Shown here one piece after another: positions 19,283 to 28,170 of a stretch of DNA of 64,000 bases (positions are counted from its first letter, which is position 1; every line of letters begins with the position of its first letter). The position numbers and the translations under genes are program-made. The DNA comes from Psychrobacter cibarius (GTDB taxonomy: Bacteria > Pseudomonadota > Gammaproteobacteria > Pseudomonadales > Moraxellaceae): NCBI RefSeq assembly GCF_016107535.1, contig NZ_JABASQ010000002.1, forward strand, positions 62,001-126,000, in the 5' to 3' direction. The notes under the pieces were generated by a model, which ran no database searches, was not told the DNA's origin, and saw only the letters and a list, made by a program, of their open reading frames with translations.

Positions 19283-20485
19283 ATGCCCGCTTATCATTAT
19301 AAAGCGTTAGATGACCATGGCAGTGTGCAAAAAGGCTTGCTCGAAGGTGATTCTGCGCGACAAGTTCGCCAGCAGCTGCGTGATAAACAATGGACACCCG
19401 TTGAAGTCAGTGCCGTCAATGATAGACAAAACCAGAATAAAAACCGCTATAAAAAACCGTCTGCTTACGAGTTGGCATTGCTGACCCGTCAATTATCGGT
19501 ATTATTGGCAGCGGGTATTCCGTTAGAGGAAACGCTTGCCGCCGTCGCCAAACAATCACCAAAAACCCATATTAAATCTCTCATGCTTGCCGTGCGCTCG
19601 CATGTATTAGAGGGTTTGAGCTTGGCGCGAGCATTGCAGCAAGCCGCCAGTTTTCCACCACTATATATCGCGACCATTGCGGCAGGAGAAAAGTCAGGTC
19701 ACTTAGATTTAATCTTGAACCAGTTGGCAGATTACACCGAAAACCGCTTTGCATTGCAAAAGAAAATCCAAGGCGCAATGGTTTATCCGATTGTGCTGAT
19801 GGTGATGGCAATTGGCGTGATTATGGGTTTGATGAGTTTTGTGGTGCCCAAAATTGTCAAAGTGTTTGAGCAGTCTGAACAGGCATTGCCGCTCATTACC
19901 CAAATTGTTCTTAGCCTATCTAATCTTATTACGCAGTGGTGGTGGCTGATGCTGCTAGTATTGGCCGGAACAGCGTTTTTGTTTTATCGTTTTGCGCAGA
20001 CGCAAGCGGGTAAGTTAGCGATAGACAGCATCGTGCTAAGACTACCGATATTGGCGCGGTTATCAAAAGGGCTGAATGCAGCACGTTTTGCCAGTACATT
20101 GGCGATATTGGTACGCTCAGGGGTGCCGTTGATTGAGGCATTGCATATTGGTGCGGCGGTGACGACCAATTTACACATTCAAAAAACCATCATCACTGCG
20201 GCTGACAGGGTGACGGAAGGCTCAAGCTTATCGAGTCAATTAGAAAAGTCCAGTTACTTTCCGCCGATGATGGTGCAAATGATTAAAAGTGGTGAAAACT
20301 CAGGCGAGCTCGAAAATATGCTCAGCCGCGCCGCCAATATGCAGGAAGCGGAAGCCACTAACTTTATCAGTACCCTATTATCGCTACTTGAGCCGTTGAT
20401 GCTAGTGCTGATGGGCGTGGTAGTCATGATTATCGTAATGGCAGTGATGCTGCCGATTGTCAATATGAATGATCTGGCAGGATAA
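19283..20485 (+). CDS. gspF: Type II secretion inner-membrane platform protein GspF
   Basis: GspF is the polytopic inner-membrane platform protein that contacts GspE and the pseudopilus. The 400 residues have the family layout: N-terminal MPAYHYKALDDHGSVQKGLL, first cytoplasmic domain with LTRQLSVLLAAGIPLEETL, a membrane helix near 170-195, a hydrophobic hairpin near 215-240, a second cytoplasmic repeat ARFASTLAILVRSGVPLIEA, and a C-terminal helix near 370-395 (LMLVLMGVVVMIIVMAVMLP). PilC is the pilus paralogue, but the short MPAYHYKA start and nearby gspG favour GspF. It is separated from gspE by 8.4 kb and from gspG by about 0.7 kb. Confidence 0.92.
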   Translation: MPAYHYKALDDHGSVQKGLLEGDSARQVRQQLRDKQWTPVEVSAVNDRQNQNKNRYKKPSAYELALLTRQLSVLLAAGIPLEETLAAVAKQSPKTHIKSLMLAVRSHVLEGLSLARALQQAASFPPLYIATIAAGEKSGHLDLILNQLADYTENRFALQKKIQGAMVYPIVLMVMAIGVIMGLMSFVVPKIVKVFEQSEQALPLITQIVLSLSNLITQWWWLMLLVLAGTAFLFYRFAQTQAGKLAIDSIVLRLPILARLSKGLNAARFASTLAILVRSGVPLIEALHIGAAVTTNLHIQKTIITAADRVTEGSSLSSQLEKSSYFPPMMVQMIKSGENSGELENMLSRAANMQEAEATNFISTLLSLLEPLMLVLMGVVVMIIVMAVMLPIVNMNDLAG

Positions 20486-21173
20486 TGAGCACTCAAATAT
20501 TCTGAGCTTGTGTGCCTCCCGCTCACATTTCTATTGTAGCCATCTTACTAAATATTACGCTAGCTTTCTTAAGATTTGCTTACTGTTGTAGATTGTTGAC
20601 TGAGTCACGTTTTTATTAGGGTAAAGCCAGCCATCAAGCTATAGTAAGCGTCAGTCAAAAGTTATCCTTATAAATATTACTCGTCAATCTGTGGTTCAAT
20701 CTGTGGTTCAATATTGATGCTTATAAAAGTCAAGGTTCATAGCAATCTACTTGCGGTGCTAGGGCGTTTCCTTATTTTAAAAATTGTGATAAAAATGAGA
20801 TAAATTACCGTCAAACAAGGAAAGTAGCGCAAATAATATCGAGATATTAACAAGCTATTTGGCAAAATTTAGCTATTTTTAGCCCATTTAGAAAGTAAAC
20901 GATTGAATTGAGGACACGCCCTAGATAAAAATAAAATCATGGTTTATAGTGATAATCGTTTCAGTGCTCATTAATACGCCGATCATTGCCGATCATTAAT
21001 GTTACTTGAACGCCACTTTTCCTATTTACATCACCCTGATGCCAAAAGCGATGACAAAAGCGATGACTATAATTGACAAAATTCAAGTAACTACTATGCC
21101 AACAAGTGCTATGCCAATAAGTGCTATAAGTGCCAACAAGCCAGCTCCTACGAGAGCCAACAAGCCACTGTCT
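20486..21173. other. Intergenic region between gspF and gspG, possibly including a coding 5' extension of gspG
   Basis: The gspG frame stays open back to 21006. Within it are short repeats in multiples of three: AAAAGCGATGAC twice (21044-21067) and TATGCCAAYAAGTGC twice (21095-21124). Further upstream TCAATCTGTGGT is repeated 2.4 times (20684-20712). No other gene was found. Confidence 0.5.
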
Positions 21174-21593
21174 ATGCGTAATAACCAGTCTGGATTTACT
21201 CTGATCGAGATCATGGTCGTGATTGTAATCTTGGCAATTCTTGCAGGCTTAGTTGTCCCTAAAGTGGTGGGACAAAGTGATAAAGCTCGCGTCAAGACCA
21301 CTGAAACAGCGCTTGCTACAGTATCCAACGCCCTTGATATGTATAAGGTTGATAATTCGCGCTATCCGACTACCGCACAAGGTTTAGAAGCATTAACCAC
21401 ACCGCCAGCAGAGGCCAAAAACTACCCAGATGGTGGTTATATCAAAGGCGGCTATCCAACAGATGGCTGGGAAAACGAGATGCAATATGTCGCCCCAGGC
21501 AGTGAAGGTCGTCCTTATGATTTATTCTCGCTGGGTGCAGATGGCCAGCAAGGCGGCGAAGGTCAAGATGCTGATCTTTATGCTCAATTATAA
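21174..21593 (+). CDS. gspG: Type II secretion major pseudopilin GspG
   Basis: GspG forms the shaft of the type II pseudopilus after cleavage and N-methylation by the prepilin peptidase. From ATG 21174 the protein is 139 residues with a 7-residue leader MRNNQSG, cleavage before FTLIEIMVV (glutamate +5 present), the hydrophobic N-terminal helix, and the GspG landmarks NALDMYKVDNSRYPTTAQGL, GGYPTDGWENEMQYV and LFSLGADGQQGGEGQDAD, the last matching the calcium-binding loop. The frame extends 56 residues further upstream with several ATGs but no good ribosome site, and such a long leader would be unusual, so I chose the short form. A strong terminator follows. Confidence 0.9.
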   Translation: MRNNQSGFTLIEIMVVIVILAILAGLVVPKVVGQSDKARVKTTETALATVSNALDMYKVDNSRYPTTAQGLEALTTPPAEAKNYPDGGYIKGGYPTDGWENEMQYVAPGSEGRPYDLFSLGADGQQGGEGQDADLYAQL

Positions 21594-21683
21594 GTATTAG
21601 CTTGATGAGCAGTTAAAATATGGGTAGCTAACGATCCCTTACTCAATAGTATGTTTATTAGTGACGGCCGCTCTAATGCTCTT

Positions 21684-21722
21684 AAATATCAACCAATAAG
21701 ACCTTATTGGTTGATATTTTTA
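21684..21722 (+). terminator. Rho-independent terminator of gspG
   Basis: A perfect 16-bp stem, AAATATCAACCAATAA with TTATTGGTTGATATTT around a GACC loop, followed by T residues. Confidence 0.9.
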
Positions 21723-21857
21723 TATCAGTAAAATAAGTGGCGTGGCATTCCATAGGTAGTGTCAAACCATCCATTTTTCCAAAAAGCTATACGTTTGATA
21801 CCAGTCATATCGCCCCGCTTATTTGTCATTAAAATCAGCCAGTAGAGGTCATTACTC

Positions 21858-22421
21858 ATGTTTACCAACAAACTCAATTCACAAGCCGTCATTATAAATA
21901 AACGAGTCTCTAAGTTGCCTCACGCACTTGCAATCATGAGTACTTCATTGATGATAGGGTTGTCAATGGCATCTATGAGCGCTCAAGCTGCAGGTTTGGG
22001 CGAGTTATTTGCTAATAATGGTGCTGCAAAATCGAAGTTTTTGCCTGTCGATAAAGCGTTTCAAGTTATTAGCAGCACTAAGGCCACGTCTAAGGGCACG
22101 CGATTATCTATTAATTTTGATATTACGCCAGGTCATTATGTCTATAAAGATCAGCTTACTCTCAGTTTTCCTAAGGGCGTGAGTGCAACTCCCTTTACTT
22201 TTAGTCAGTCGCCGGTCTCCATTGACGACCCAACCTTTGGTAAGGTTCCCGTTTTTACCCAAAAAAATATGGTAGCAACCACGACTCTGACTACTAACAA
22301 TGGTAAAGGCGCAAAAAATGCACCGATTATCATTGGCTGGCAAGGCTGTGCAAAAGCTGGGCTATGCTATCCGCCAGAGAAAATCAAAACCACGGTTGAT
22401 ATCGCCGTGACACGCAAATAG
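21858..22421 (+). CDS. Stand-alone DsbD alpha-domain protein (periplasmic thiol reductase domain)
   Basis: The 187-residue protein has a signal peptide ending SAQA (about residue 44) and then only the N-terminal immunoglobulin-like domain of DsbD, with the redox cysteines C164 and C170 in WQGCAKAGLCYPPE. It is a close copy of residues 1-187 of the downstream dsbD product, sharing long blocks such as KFLPVDKAFQV, GHYVYKDQ/EHYVYKDQ, VSIDDPTFGKV and YPPEKIKTT. No membrane domain follows. In DsbD this domain takes electrons from the membrane domain and hands them to DsbC or CcmG-type partners, so this copy could be an extra shuttle. ATG 21858 opens the frame; dsbD starts 67 bases after its stop. 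Confidence 0.85.
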   Translation: MFTNKLNSQAVIINKRVSKLPHALAIMSTSLMIGLSMASMSAQAAGLGELFANNGAAKSKFLPVDKAFQVISSTKATSKGTRLSINFDITPGHYVYKDQLTLSFPKGVSATPFTFSQSPVSIDDPTFGKVPVFTQKNMVATTTLTTNNGKGAKNAPIIIGWQGCAKAGLCYPPEKIKTTVDIAVTRK

Positions 22422-22488
22422 ACCACAAGCCGATCGACTCAAATATTGGTAGTAAATAGAATATTAGGTAATAAATAGGTAGCTCTTC

Positions 22489-24621
22489 ATGTCCATCAAG
22501 ACAATAGAAAAAAAACCATCGCTAACGGTACATCGCTCGTTTAAAAAATCTTATCTACTAGCATGTGCGGTCTCTAGTAGCTCGTTGTTTATAGGACTGG
22601 CTGCTATGCCCATGATGACGCATGCGGCAGGGCTGGGTGATTTATTTAGCAGTGATAAAAATGCGGCACAGACGAAGTTTTTACCAGTGGACAAAGCTTT
22701 CCAAGTCAGTGATAGCAGTAAAGCTACCAATAATGGCACGCGCTTAGCCATTAACTTTGACATTACGCCTGAGCATTATGTTTATAAAGACCAAATCAAA
22801 CTGACGTTGCCAGCTGGCGTGACCGCTGCGCCTTTTACCTTTAGTCAAAAGCCAGTCTCAATCGATGATCCGACATTCGGAAAAGTACTGGTGTTTGACC
22901 AAGCGAATATGGTGGCGACGACGACCTTGAGCAGTAGTAATGGCAAAAGCGTCAACGATGCCGCCGTGGTGATTGGCTGGCAAGGCTGTGCCAAAGCAGG
23001 GCTATGCTATCCACCTGAAAAAATTAAAACGACGATTGATATCGCTGCTACAACGCCACAAATTGCAGGAAATAGCGCTAGTACTTCTACTCAAGAAGCT
23101 GCTAACAACAGTCTGACAGATAATGACAATACCGCCGAGTCAAGTGCAACGGTTGCCGATAGTCTTGCAGCAGAGCAAGCGCTGACTGATGATGGGGTGA
23201 TTGATTATGCCTTGTTGGATGATGAGGCTTTAGAGGGAGAGCTTGGCGCTACCAATACGATTTCTGGCGCAGATGAACAAGGCGTCGATGGCACTGCGAC
23301 AAGTGAAGTGCCAGCAACAACCAATAATACTGTTGCTGGAGCTAATGCCACTGATAGCGATCCTTTTGGTTTGGCTTCTCATCCTTGGTTGGCATTGGTA
23401 TTATTGTTTTTAGCAGGGCTGGGTTTGGCATTGACACCATGCGTACTACCAATGTTGCCAATCGTTGCCAATATCGTTGCCCGTGAGGAAAACCCAACGG
23501 TGAAACGCGGTGTTATTCTCACCACCAGTTACGCTATTGGCGTGGCAACGGCTTATGGTATTTTGGGCGCAGTTATCGCCGTGTTTGGTGAATCATTAGG
23601 CATTATCGGCTGGCTACAAAACCCCATTATCCTGATTGGTTTTGCGATTGTATTTGTCCTACTCGCACTATATATGCTGGGTGTGTTTAGTATCCGCTTA
23701 CCGAGATTTATTAGTAATAAAATGCAAGGCTTGAGTCAAGCAGGGGATAGCAAGCTGGGCAGTACGGGCGGTAGTTTAATCGCGGGTTTCTTATCTGCGC
23801 TCGTAGTATCGCCTTGTGTTTCTGCGCCATTGTTTGGGGCACTGCTTGCCGTATCGACGATTGGTAGTCCACTACTTGGGTTTGCGGCTTTATTTATGCT
23901 GGGTTTTGGTTTATCCGCACCGCTTATCTTAATTGGAGCCACCCAAGGTAAAATTATGCCGAAAGCGGGCGCGTGGATGAACTGGGTCAAGCAAGGTTTT
24001 GCCTTATTACTCTTTGCCGTTGCTTTATTATTAATTGAGCGCGTCTTTATCTCACCCGTGATGCTAATGGTATGGGCGTTATGGTTTATGGTTGTAGCGA
24101 TGTGGGCGTGGAGTTGGTTGGGTAAAGGTCGTATGCTGACCCAAGCATTAGGGTTAATTGCCGGTATTTGGGCAACATGTTTAATCATCGGCGCGGCGTT
24201 GGGTAACGATGATAGCTTGCATCCGCTGGCATCTTTAAGTGCTGCTCCGATGATGCAGACGACTGGTCAGCCAGCCATGAGTAATACAACAGATAAAACC
24301 GTCACAACGCTGACTGAGTTAGATGCCATTATCGCCGCCAACCCTAAAGTGCTTGTCGATGTCACTGCTGAATGGTGTATCGAATGCCGTATTATGGATA
24401 AAAACTTATTTCATAATCGTCCAGCGCAGATGCAGGATTGGCAATTGGTGAAACTGGATATAACAGAAACCACTGACGATTCTAAAGCAATCTTAGCGCG
24501 CTATAAATTGTTCGGCCCACCGGCATTGCTATATTATCAAGACGGTCAGTTGACCAATCAACAAGTAGGTGAGATTGATCGTCCAGAGTTTGAACAAGCA
24601 TTGACGATGCTTAATAACTGA
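22489..24621 (+). CDS. dsbD: Thiol:disulfide interchange protein DsbD
   Basis: DsbD moves electrons from cytoplasmic thioredoxin across the inner membrane to periplasmic reductases such as DsbC. Domains in order over 710 residues: signal peptide (to about 46), alpha domain with C167/C173 (GCAKAGLC), an unusually long acidic and polar linker (about 190-290), an eight-helix membrane domain with LTPCVLPMLP (C318) and VSPCVSAPLFGALL, and a C-terminal thioredoxin-like gamma domain with CIEC (C630/C633). E. coli DsbD is 565 residues; the linker accounts for much of the excess. A partner, dsbC, occurs at 50259-51113. The gene ends inside a 14-bp tandem repeat and is followed by a terminator. Confidence 0.95.
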   Translation: MSIKTIEKKPSLTVHRSFKKSYLLACAVSSSSLFIGLAAMPMMTHAAGLGDLFSSDKNAAQTKFLPVDKAFQVSDSSKATNNGTRLAINFDITPEHYVYKDQIKLTLPAGVTAAPFTFSQKPVSIDDPTFGKVLVFDQANMVATTTLSSSNGKSVNDAAVVIGWQGCAKAGLCYPPEKIKTTIDIAATTPQIAGNSASTSTQEAANNSLTDNDNTAESSATVADSLAAEQALTDDGVIDYALLDDEALEGELGATNTISGADEQGVDGTATSEVPATTNNTVAGANATDSDPFGLASHPWLALVLLFLAGLGLALTPCVLPMLPIVANIVAREENPTVKRGVILTTSYAIGVATAYGILGAVIAVFGESLGIIGWLQNPIILIGFAIVFVLLALYMLGVFSIRLPRFISNKMQGLSQAGDSKLGSTGGSLIAGFLSALVVSPCVSAPLFGALLAVSTIGSPLLGFAALFMLGFGLSAPLILIGATQGKIMPKAGAWMNWVKQGFALLLFAVALLLIERVFISPVMLMVWALWFMVVAMWAWSWLGKGRMLTQALGLIAGIWATCLIIGAALGNDDSLHPLASLSAAPMMQTTGQPAMSNTTDKTVTTLTELDAIIAANPKVLVDVTAEWCIECRIMDKNLFHNRPAQMQDWQLVKLDITETTDDSKAILARYKLFGPPALLYYQDGQLTNQQVGEIDRPEFEQALTMLNN

Positions 24622-24660
24622 TATCTTAATAACTGATACTTAATAACTGATACTTAATAA
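24611..24660. repeat. Tandem repeat TTAATAACTGATAC, about 3.5 copies, spanning the dsbD stop
   Basis: The first copy (15 bases) supplies the last codons and TGA stop of dsbD; two 14-base copies and a partial one follow directly. Confidence 0.8.
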
Positions 24661-24694
24661 AACGAATAAGTCTTTTCTAAAGGCTTAACAATAC

Positions 24695-24740
24695 AAAAGA
24701 GCCAATGTACTATTCATACAGTACGTTGGCTCTTTTATTT
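24695..24740 (+). terminator. Rho-independent terminator of dsbD
   Basis: AAAAGAGCCAATGTAC pairs with GTACGTTGGCTCTTTT with one mismatch, followed by a T-rich stretch. Confidence 0.88.
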
Positions 24741-25009
24741 TTATCAATGGTTACCTGACATCCTGACGCTAAGCATTTGGTTTAGCGTTGATTATTGATA
24801 TTTACATTGGTATAGGGCAGCGATAAGGCTAGTATAGTCCACACATTTTCATTACAATAAAGCAACAATGCTGAAGGCGCATTACTCGTTGTAATTGCTC
24901 ACTTCTATGTCTGAATGTCATTGGGTTTATTTTAGCGATGACGCTAATGGTCATACTCATTATCTTATATACTCTGCTGGCGATAATGTCAGTTAGATAA
25001 AGGACACTT
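24741..25009. other. Intergenic region upstream of pldA
   Basis: AT-rich, no gene seen; should contain the pldA promoter and leader. Confidence 0.4.
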
Positions 25010-26437
25010 ATGTTTTCCCATATCACCGCACAGCGCCGCCCTATACCTCTTATTACAGCGCGCAAAAACACTTTATTTCAGACAAGAAAGCATTATTTGA
25101 ATATTGCTGTTGGTCTAGCGTTAACCTGCTTTACCGTGCAAGTCCAAGCTGCCGATAAAACTCAGAGCGATAATGAGTTACCAGTACCGGAGGCAGCGTT
25201 TGAGTATGAAGATTATCAGGTATCACAGGATGCCAATACAGCTGCGCAAGATCGCCAAGTAGTCAGTAAAGAATTTATCGCCCAGCAAGCGAAATTGTTT
25301 TTTGAATGTACTCAAGTACAGACCAGTGCCGCACGTTTGGCTTGCTTTGACAAAGTAGCTGAAGAAGGTAAAACGCCGAGCTACACCACAACTAAGCAGC
25401 CAGTAGATTTGGCAAAAACCTTTCAAAGTACGCTTTCAGGTAATCCGCAAGTTGTCTTTGTAGAAGAAAAATCTACCATTGCTGGGGCTAATAATGCCGC
25501 TACTGACTCAGTTGCGCGCGCGCCTGCTACTAATGAAGGTTTAGACACCGTTGGGCTAACGCAAAGAGAAGCACAAGTTTTAGAAAATGTTGGGGTCACT
25601 CAAAAAGATATCGAAAAATATACACCGCTTAGTTTATCCTATGATCTCGATAAAAACAGTGAGCGTGGGACTTGGACCGTCAGACCATACCGACCGACCT
25701 ATGTATTGCCAGTATTTTATACCTTTGACCCTAACCTAGATCCAAGCACGCCGTCACAGGAAACAGAGTCTTTTACTTCTAATGACATACGCAATACTGA
25801 ACTAAAATTTCAGTTGTCTTTGAAGACCAAAGTTGCCGAAGACTTATTCGATACCAGTGCTGATTTGTGGTTTGGTTATACCCAAGAGTCACATTGGCAA
25901 GTCTATAACGAAGACAACTCGCGACCATTCCGTGCCACCGACTATCAGCCTGAAATATTTTTGACTCAGCCAGTGACCGCAGATTTACCTTTTGGTGGTC
26001 GTCTTCGTATGCTTGGTGCTGGTGCCATTCATCATTCTAATGGACAAGATGATCCGTTATCACGCTCATGGAACCGTGCTTATCTCATGGCAGGGGCAGA
26101 GTGGGGTAAGCTATCAATCGTACCGCGCCTGTGGGCTCGAGTGAATAGTGAAAGTAGCAGCAGTGAAGACAATCCAGATATCGAAGACTACATGGGTTAC
26201 GGTGATATCAAATTCTTATATGATTTGCCTGATCAACAGAGTCTGAGCGGTACATTCCGCTACAATCCAAGCACCAATAAAGGGGCGGCGCAAGTCGATT
26301 ATATTTATCCATTATCAGAGAATGTTAATGGCTTTGTTCAGGTTTTCCAAGGCTATGGCGAATCCATCATCGATTATAACCACGAAAATACCTCTATTGG
26401 TTTTGGTATCGTACTGAATGATTGGAAAGGTTTCTAA
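25010..26437 (+). CDS. pldA: Outer-membrane phospholipase A1, PldA
   Basis: OMPLA is a calcium-dependent beta-barrel phospholipase that removes phospholipids misplaced in the outer leaflet. The catalytic block HHSNGQDDPLSRSWNR holds H341 and S343 (equivalent to E. coli H142 and S144), S351 (calcium site) and N355 (N156). Other barrel motifs include WFGYTQESHWQVYN and SRPFRATDYQPEIF. A signal peptide ends near VQVQA-ADK (about residue 46). The 475 residues exceed the 289 of E. coli because about 150 residues of Q/T/A-rich sequence precede the barrel. comF follows after 27 bases on the same strand, so they may share a transcript. Confidence 0.92.
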   Translation: MFSHITAQRRPIPLITARKNTLFQTRKHYLNIAVGLALTCFTVQVQAADKTQSDNELPVPEAAFEYEDYQVSQDANTAAQDRQVVSKEFIAQQAKLFFECTQVQTSAARLACFDKVAEEGKTPSYTTTKQPVDLAKTFQSTLSGNPQVVFVEEKSTIAGANNAATDSVARAPATNEGLDTVGLTQREAQVLENVGVTQKDIEKYTPLSLSYDLDKNSERGTWTVRPYRPTYVLPVFYTFDPNLDPSTPSQETESFTSNDIRNTELKFQLSLKTKVAEDLFDTSADLWFGYTQESHWQVYNEDNSRPFRATDYQPEIFLTQPVTADLPFGGRLRMLGAGAIHHSNGQDDPLSRSWNRAYLMAGAEWGKLSIVPRLWARVNSESSSSEDNPDIEDYMGYGDIKFLYDLPDQQSLSGTFRYNPSTNKGAAQVDYIYPLSENVNGFVQVFQGYGESIIDYNHENTSIGFGIVLNDWKGF

Positions 26438-26464
26438 TATCAGCGCACATTTTGACAATCGTCC

Positions 26465-27316
26465 ATGCGACTTTTAGCGCCTTATCAAACTGGACTATGG
26501 CTGGCAGAGTATCTCGATATACGCTGCCAGTTGTGCCGTGTTTATCGCAGCACGCCACAATCTCAGCTATCTCAAAATTACCTCTTATCAAATATTCGTA
26601 GCTTGCCAACGGCTGATTCTATACCGCACTCCCTAAAACCCCTGCCAAACGATCCTTCATTTTTTGCTAATTTGCGCCAGCAATTTAACCACCGTTTTAA
26701 CAGCGGACTACTTTGCTCGCATTGTCATGACAGTATCGCGTGGTTGCCGAAACCCTTCAATGTTGATATTGCTGCTGGTACGGTTTTATCCATCCAAACG
26801 GCGACTTATTATGAGTATCCGCTGCGTCAAGCGATCAGAGCTTTTAAGCATCATGAAGACATGACCAAATTGCCGTTATTGTTACATGCTATACGTCAGC
26901 TACCACGTCCTCATGGTTGTCATCATGATAATAGCGTGATTGTCGCCATGCCAACAACCGAGCAACGACTGCTCAAACGTGGCTTCGATCCTGTCAGTAT
27001 TTTATCGGCGCAATTGTCTAAGCATTGGCAGATACCTTTATGGCATGGTGTAAAGCGCATTGACGACACTGTCAGTCAGCAAGGGCTTACACGTGCTGAG
27101 CGCCTGAGTAATCTAGACAATGCTTTTGTTTTAATCGAAAAGCCTCCTGTGAAACGCTTATTATTGTTTGATGATGTTGCGACCACGGGCGCTAGTTTAC
27201 AAGCATTGGGACGTACACTGCTTACCCCGTCTGAAACAGTTACCATGTCAGATATTCAAGCCAATCATAAATACCATCTTTCTGCCTATGCTTTAGCGCA
27301 TGGAAATCAGTCTTAA
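26465..27316 (+). CDS. comF: ComF-family phosphoribosyltransferase-like protein
   Basis: The protein has the ComF layout: two N-terminal CxxC pairs (CQLC near residue 20, CSHC near 80) likely binding zinc, then YYEYPLRQAIRAFKHH, VIVAMPTTEQRLLKRGFDPV, QQGLTRAERLSNLDNAFVL and the PRPP-type loop LLLFDDVATTGASLQAL. ComF proteins support natural transformation in several bacteria by helping move DNA across the inner membrane. Proximity to the pilus genes just downstream is suggestive, since type IV pili drive DNA uptake. At 283 residues it is somewhat longer than usual (about 240) because of a 45-residue insert between the two zinc half-sites. Confidence 0.9.
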   Translation: MRLLAPYQTGLWLAEYLDIRCQLCRVYRSTPQSQLSQNYLLSNIRSLPTADSIPHSLKPLPNDPSFFANLRQQFNHRFNSGLLCSHCHDSIAWLPKPFNVDIAAGTVLSIQTATYYEYPLRQAIRAFKHHEDMTKLPLLLHAIRQLPRPHGCHHDNSVIVAMPTTEQRLLKRGFDPVSILSAQLSKHWQIPLWHGVKRIDDTVSQQGLTRAERLSNLDNAFVLIEKPPVKRLLLFDDVATTGASLQALGRTLLTPSETVTMSDIQANHKYHLSAYALAHGNQS

Positions 27317-27684
27317 AATCTGTTCCTCTCTATTGTTAATCACTAATATGTTGCTAATATGTTGCCTTAACGCTATATTATTAAAATAATATATGTTTAT
27401 TTGTTATTAATATTCCAAAATACTGTGCTTATCACTCAATAGCATTGCTTATAAAATGATATTTTCTAAATAGCTTGCATAACTGTTATGGCTATTGTTA
27501 TTTCTATGCAAAACTTTTGTCAAATATTATGGAACATAAATTGCAGCATTTTGATTAAATAACAATAAAAAGACGGGCAAAAATGATACGAAAATATGAA
27601 TTCATTGTTGATGTTTTTAGTCCAGTATTGGTATTAGACAAACAATAGTTATTATAAAATTGCCGTTATAAATAGGGATTTGAT
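27317..27684. other. AT-rich intergenic region ahead of the minor pilin operon
   Basis: About 370 very AT-rich bases with no gene. It should carry the promoter of the fimT-to-pilE operon. I could not pick one promoter with confidence, and no sigma-54 match like that of pilA was found. Confidence 0.5.
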
Positions 27685-28170
27685 GTGAACGCATCTACAA
27701 ACAATCTACCACTTACGCTACGAATAACCAACTCAGGATTTACCCTGATTGAACTGATGGTAACGATTGCAGTATTGGCTATTATTGTCGGTATTGCTGC
27801 GCCTAGTATTAGTACTCAGCTTGCCAATCAGCGAGTCAAATCGACAACAGCTACACTTGCTAATGCGTTAAAGGAAGCAAAAAACGAAAGTTTGATTCGT
27901 CGTCAACCCATTACTTTAATCTATAAGGATAGTAGTAATCCCAAAGTGATAAATATTACTAATGCAGATTCGGCGATAATAGCAAGCTACCGTTACGATA
28001 GTAAGAGCATTATTAAATCTTCTAAAACCAGTATTAAGTTTGAACCTAGCAAGCGTGTTGATGCGGCAGTTACCTATACTATATGTGATGCAAAGACATC
28101 GACTATACCCAAAAAGGTTAATGTCAGTAAACTTGCTAACATCGATATTAAGACGGGAGTGTCATGCTAA
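27685..28170 (+). CDS. fimT: Minor pilin of the FimT/GspH family
   Basis: A 161-residue prepilin with a leader ending SG before FTLIELMVTIAVLAIIVGIA, glutamate at +5, and the FimT/GspH pattern AAPSISTQLANQRVKSTTAT followed by LANALKEAKNESLIRRQPIT. Two cysteines near the C-terminus (ICDAK and final VSC) could pair. FimT/FimU-type pilins prime pilus assembly, and FimT also binds DNA in some species. Translation probably begins at GTG 27685, eleven bases after AGGGAT. It is the first gene of the operon and overlaps pilV by seven bases. Confidence 0.85.
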   Translation: MNASTNNLPLTLRITNSGFTLIELMVTIAVLAIIVGIAAPSISTQLANQRVKSTTATLANALKEAKNESLIRRQPITLIYKDSSNPKVINITNADSAIIASYRYDSKSIIKSSKTSIKFEPSKRVDAAVTYTICDAKTSTIPKKVNVSKLANIDIKTGVSC

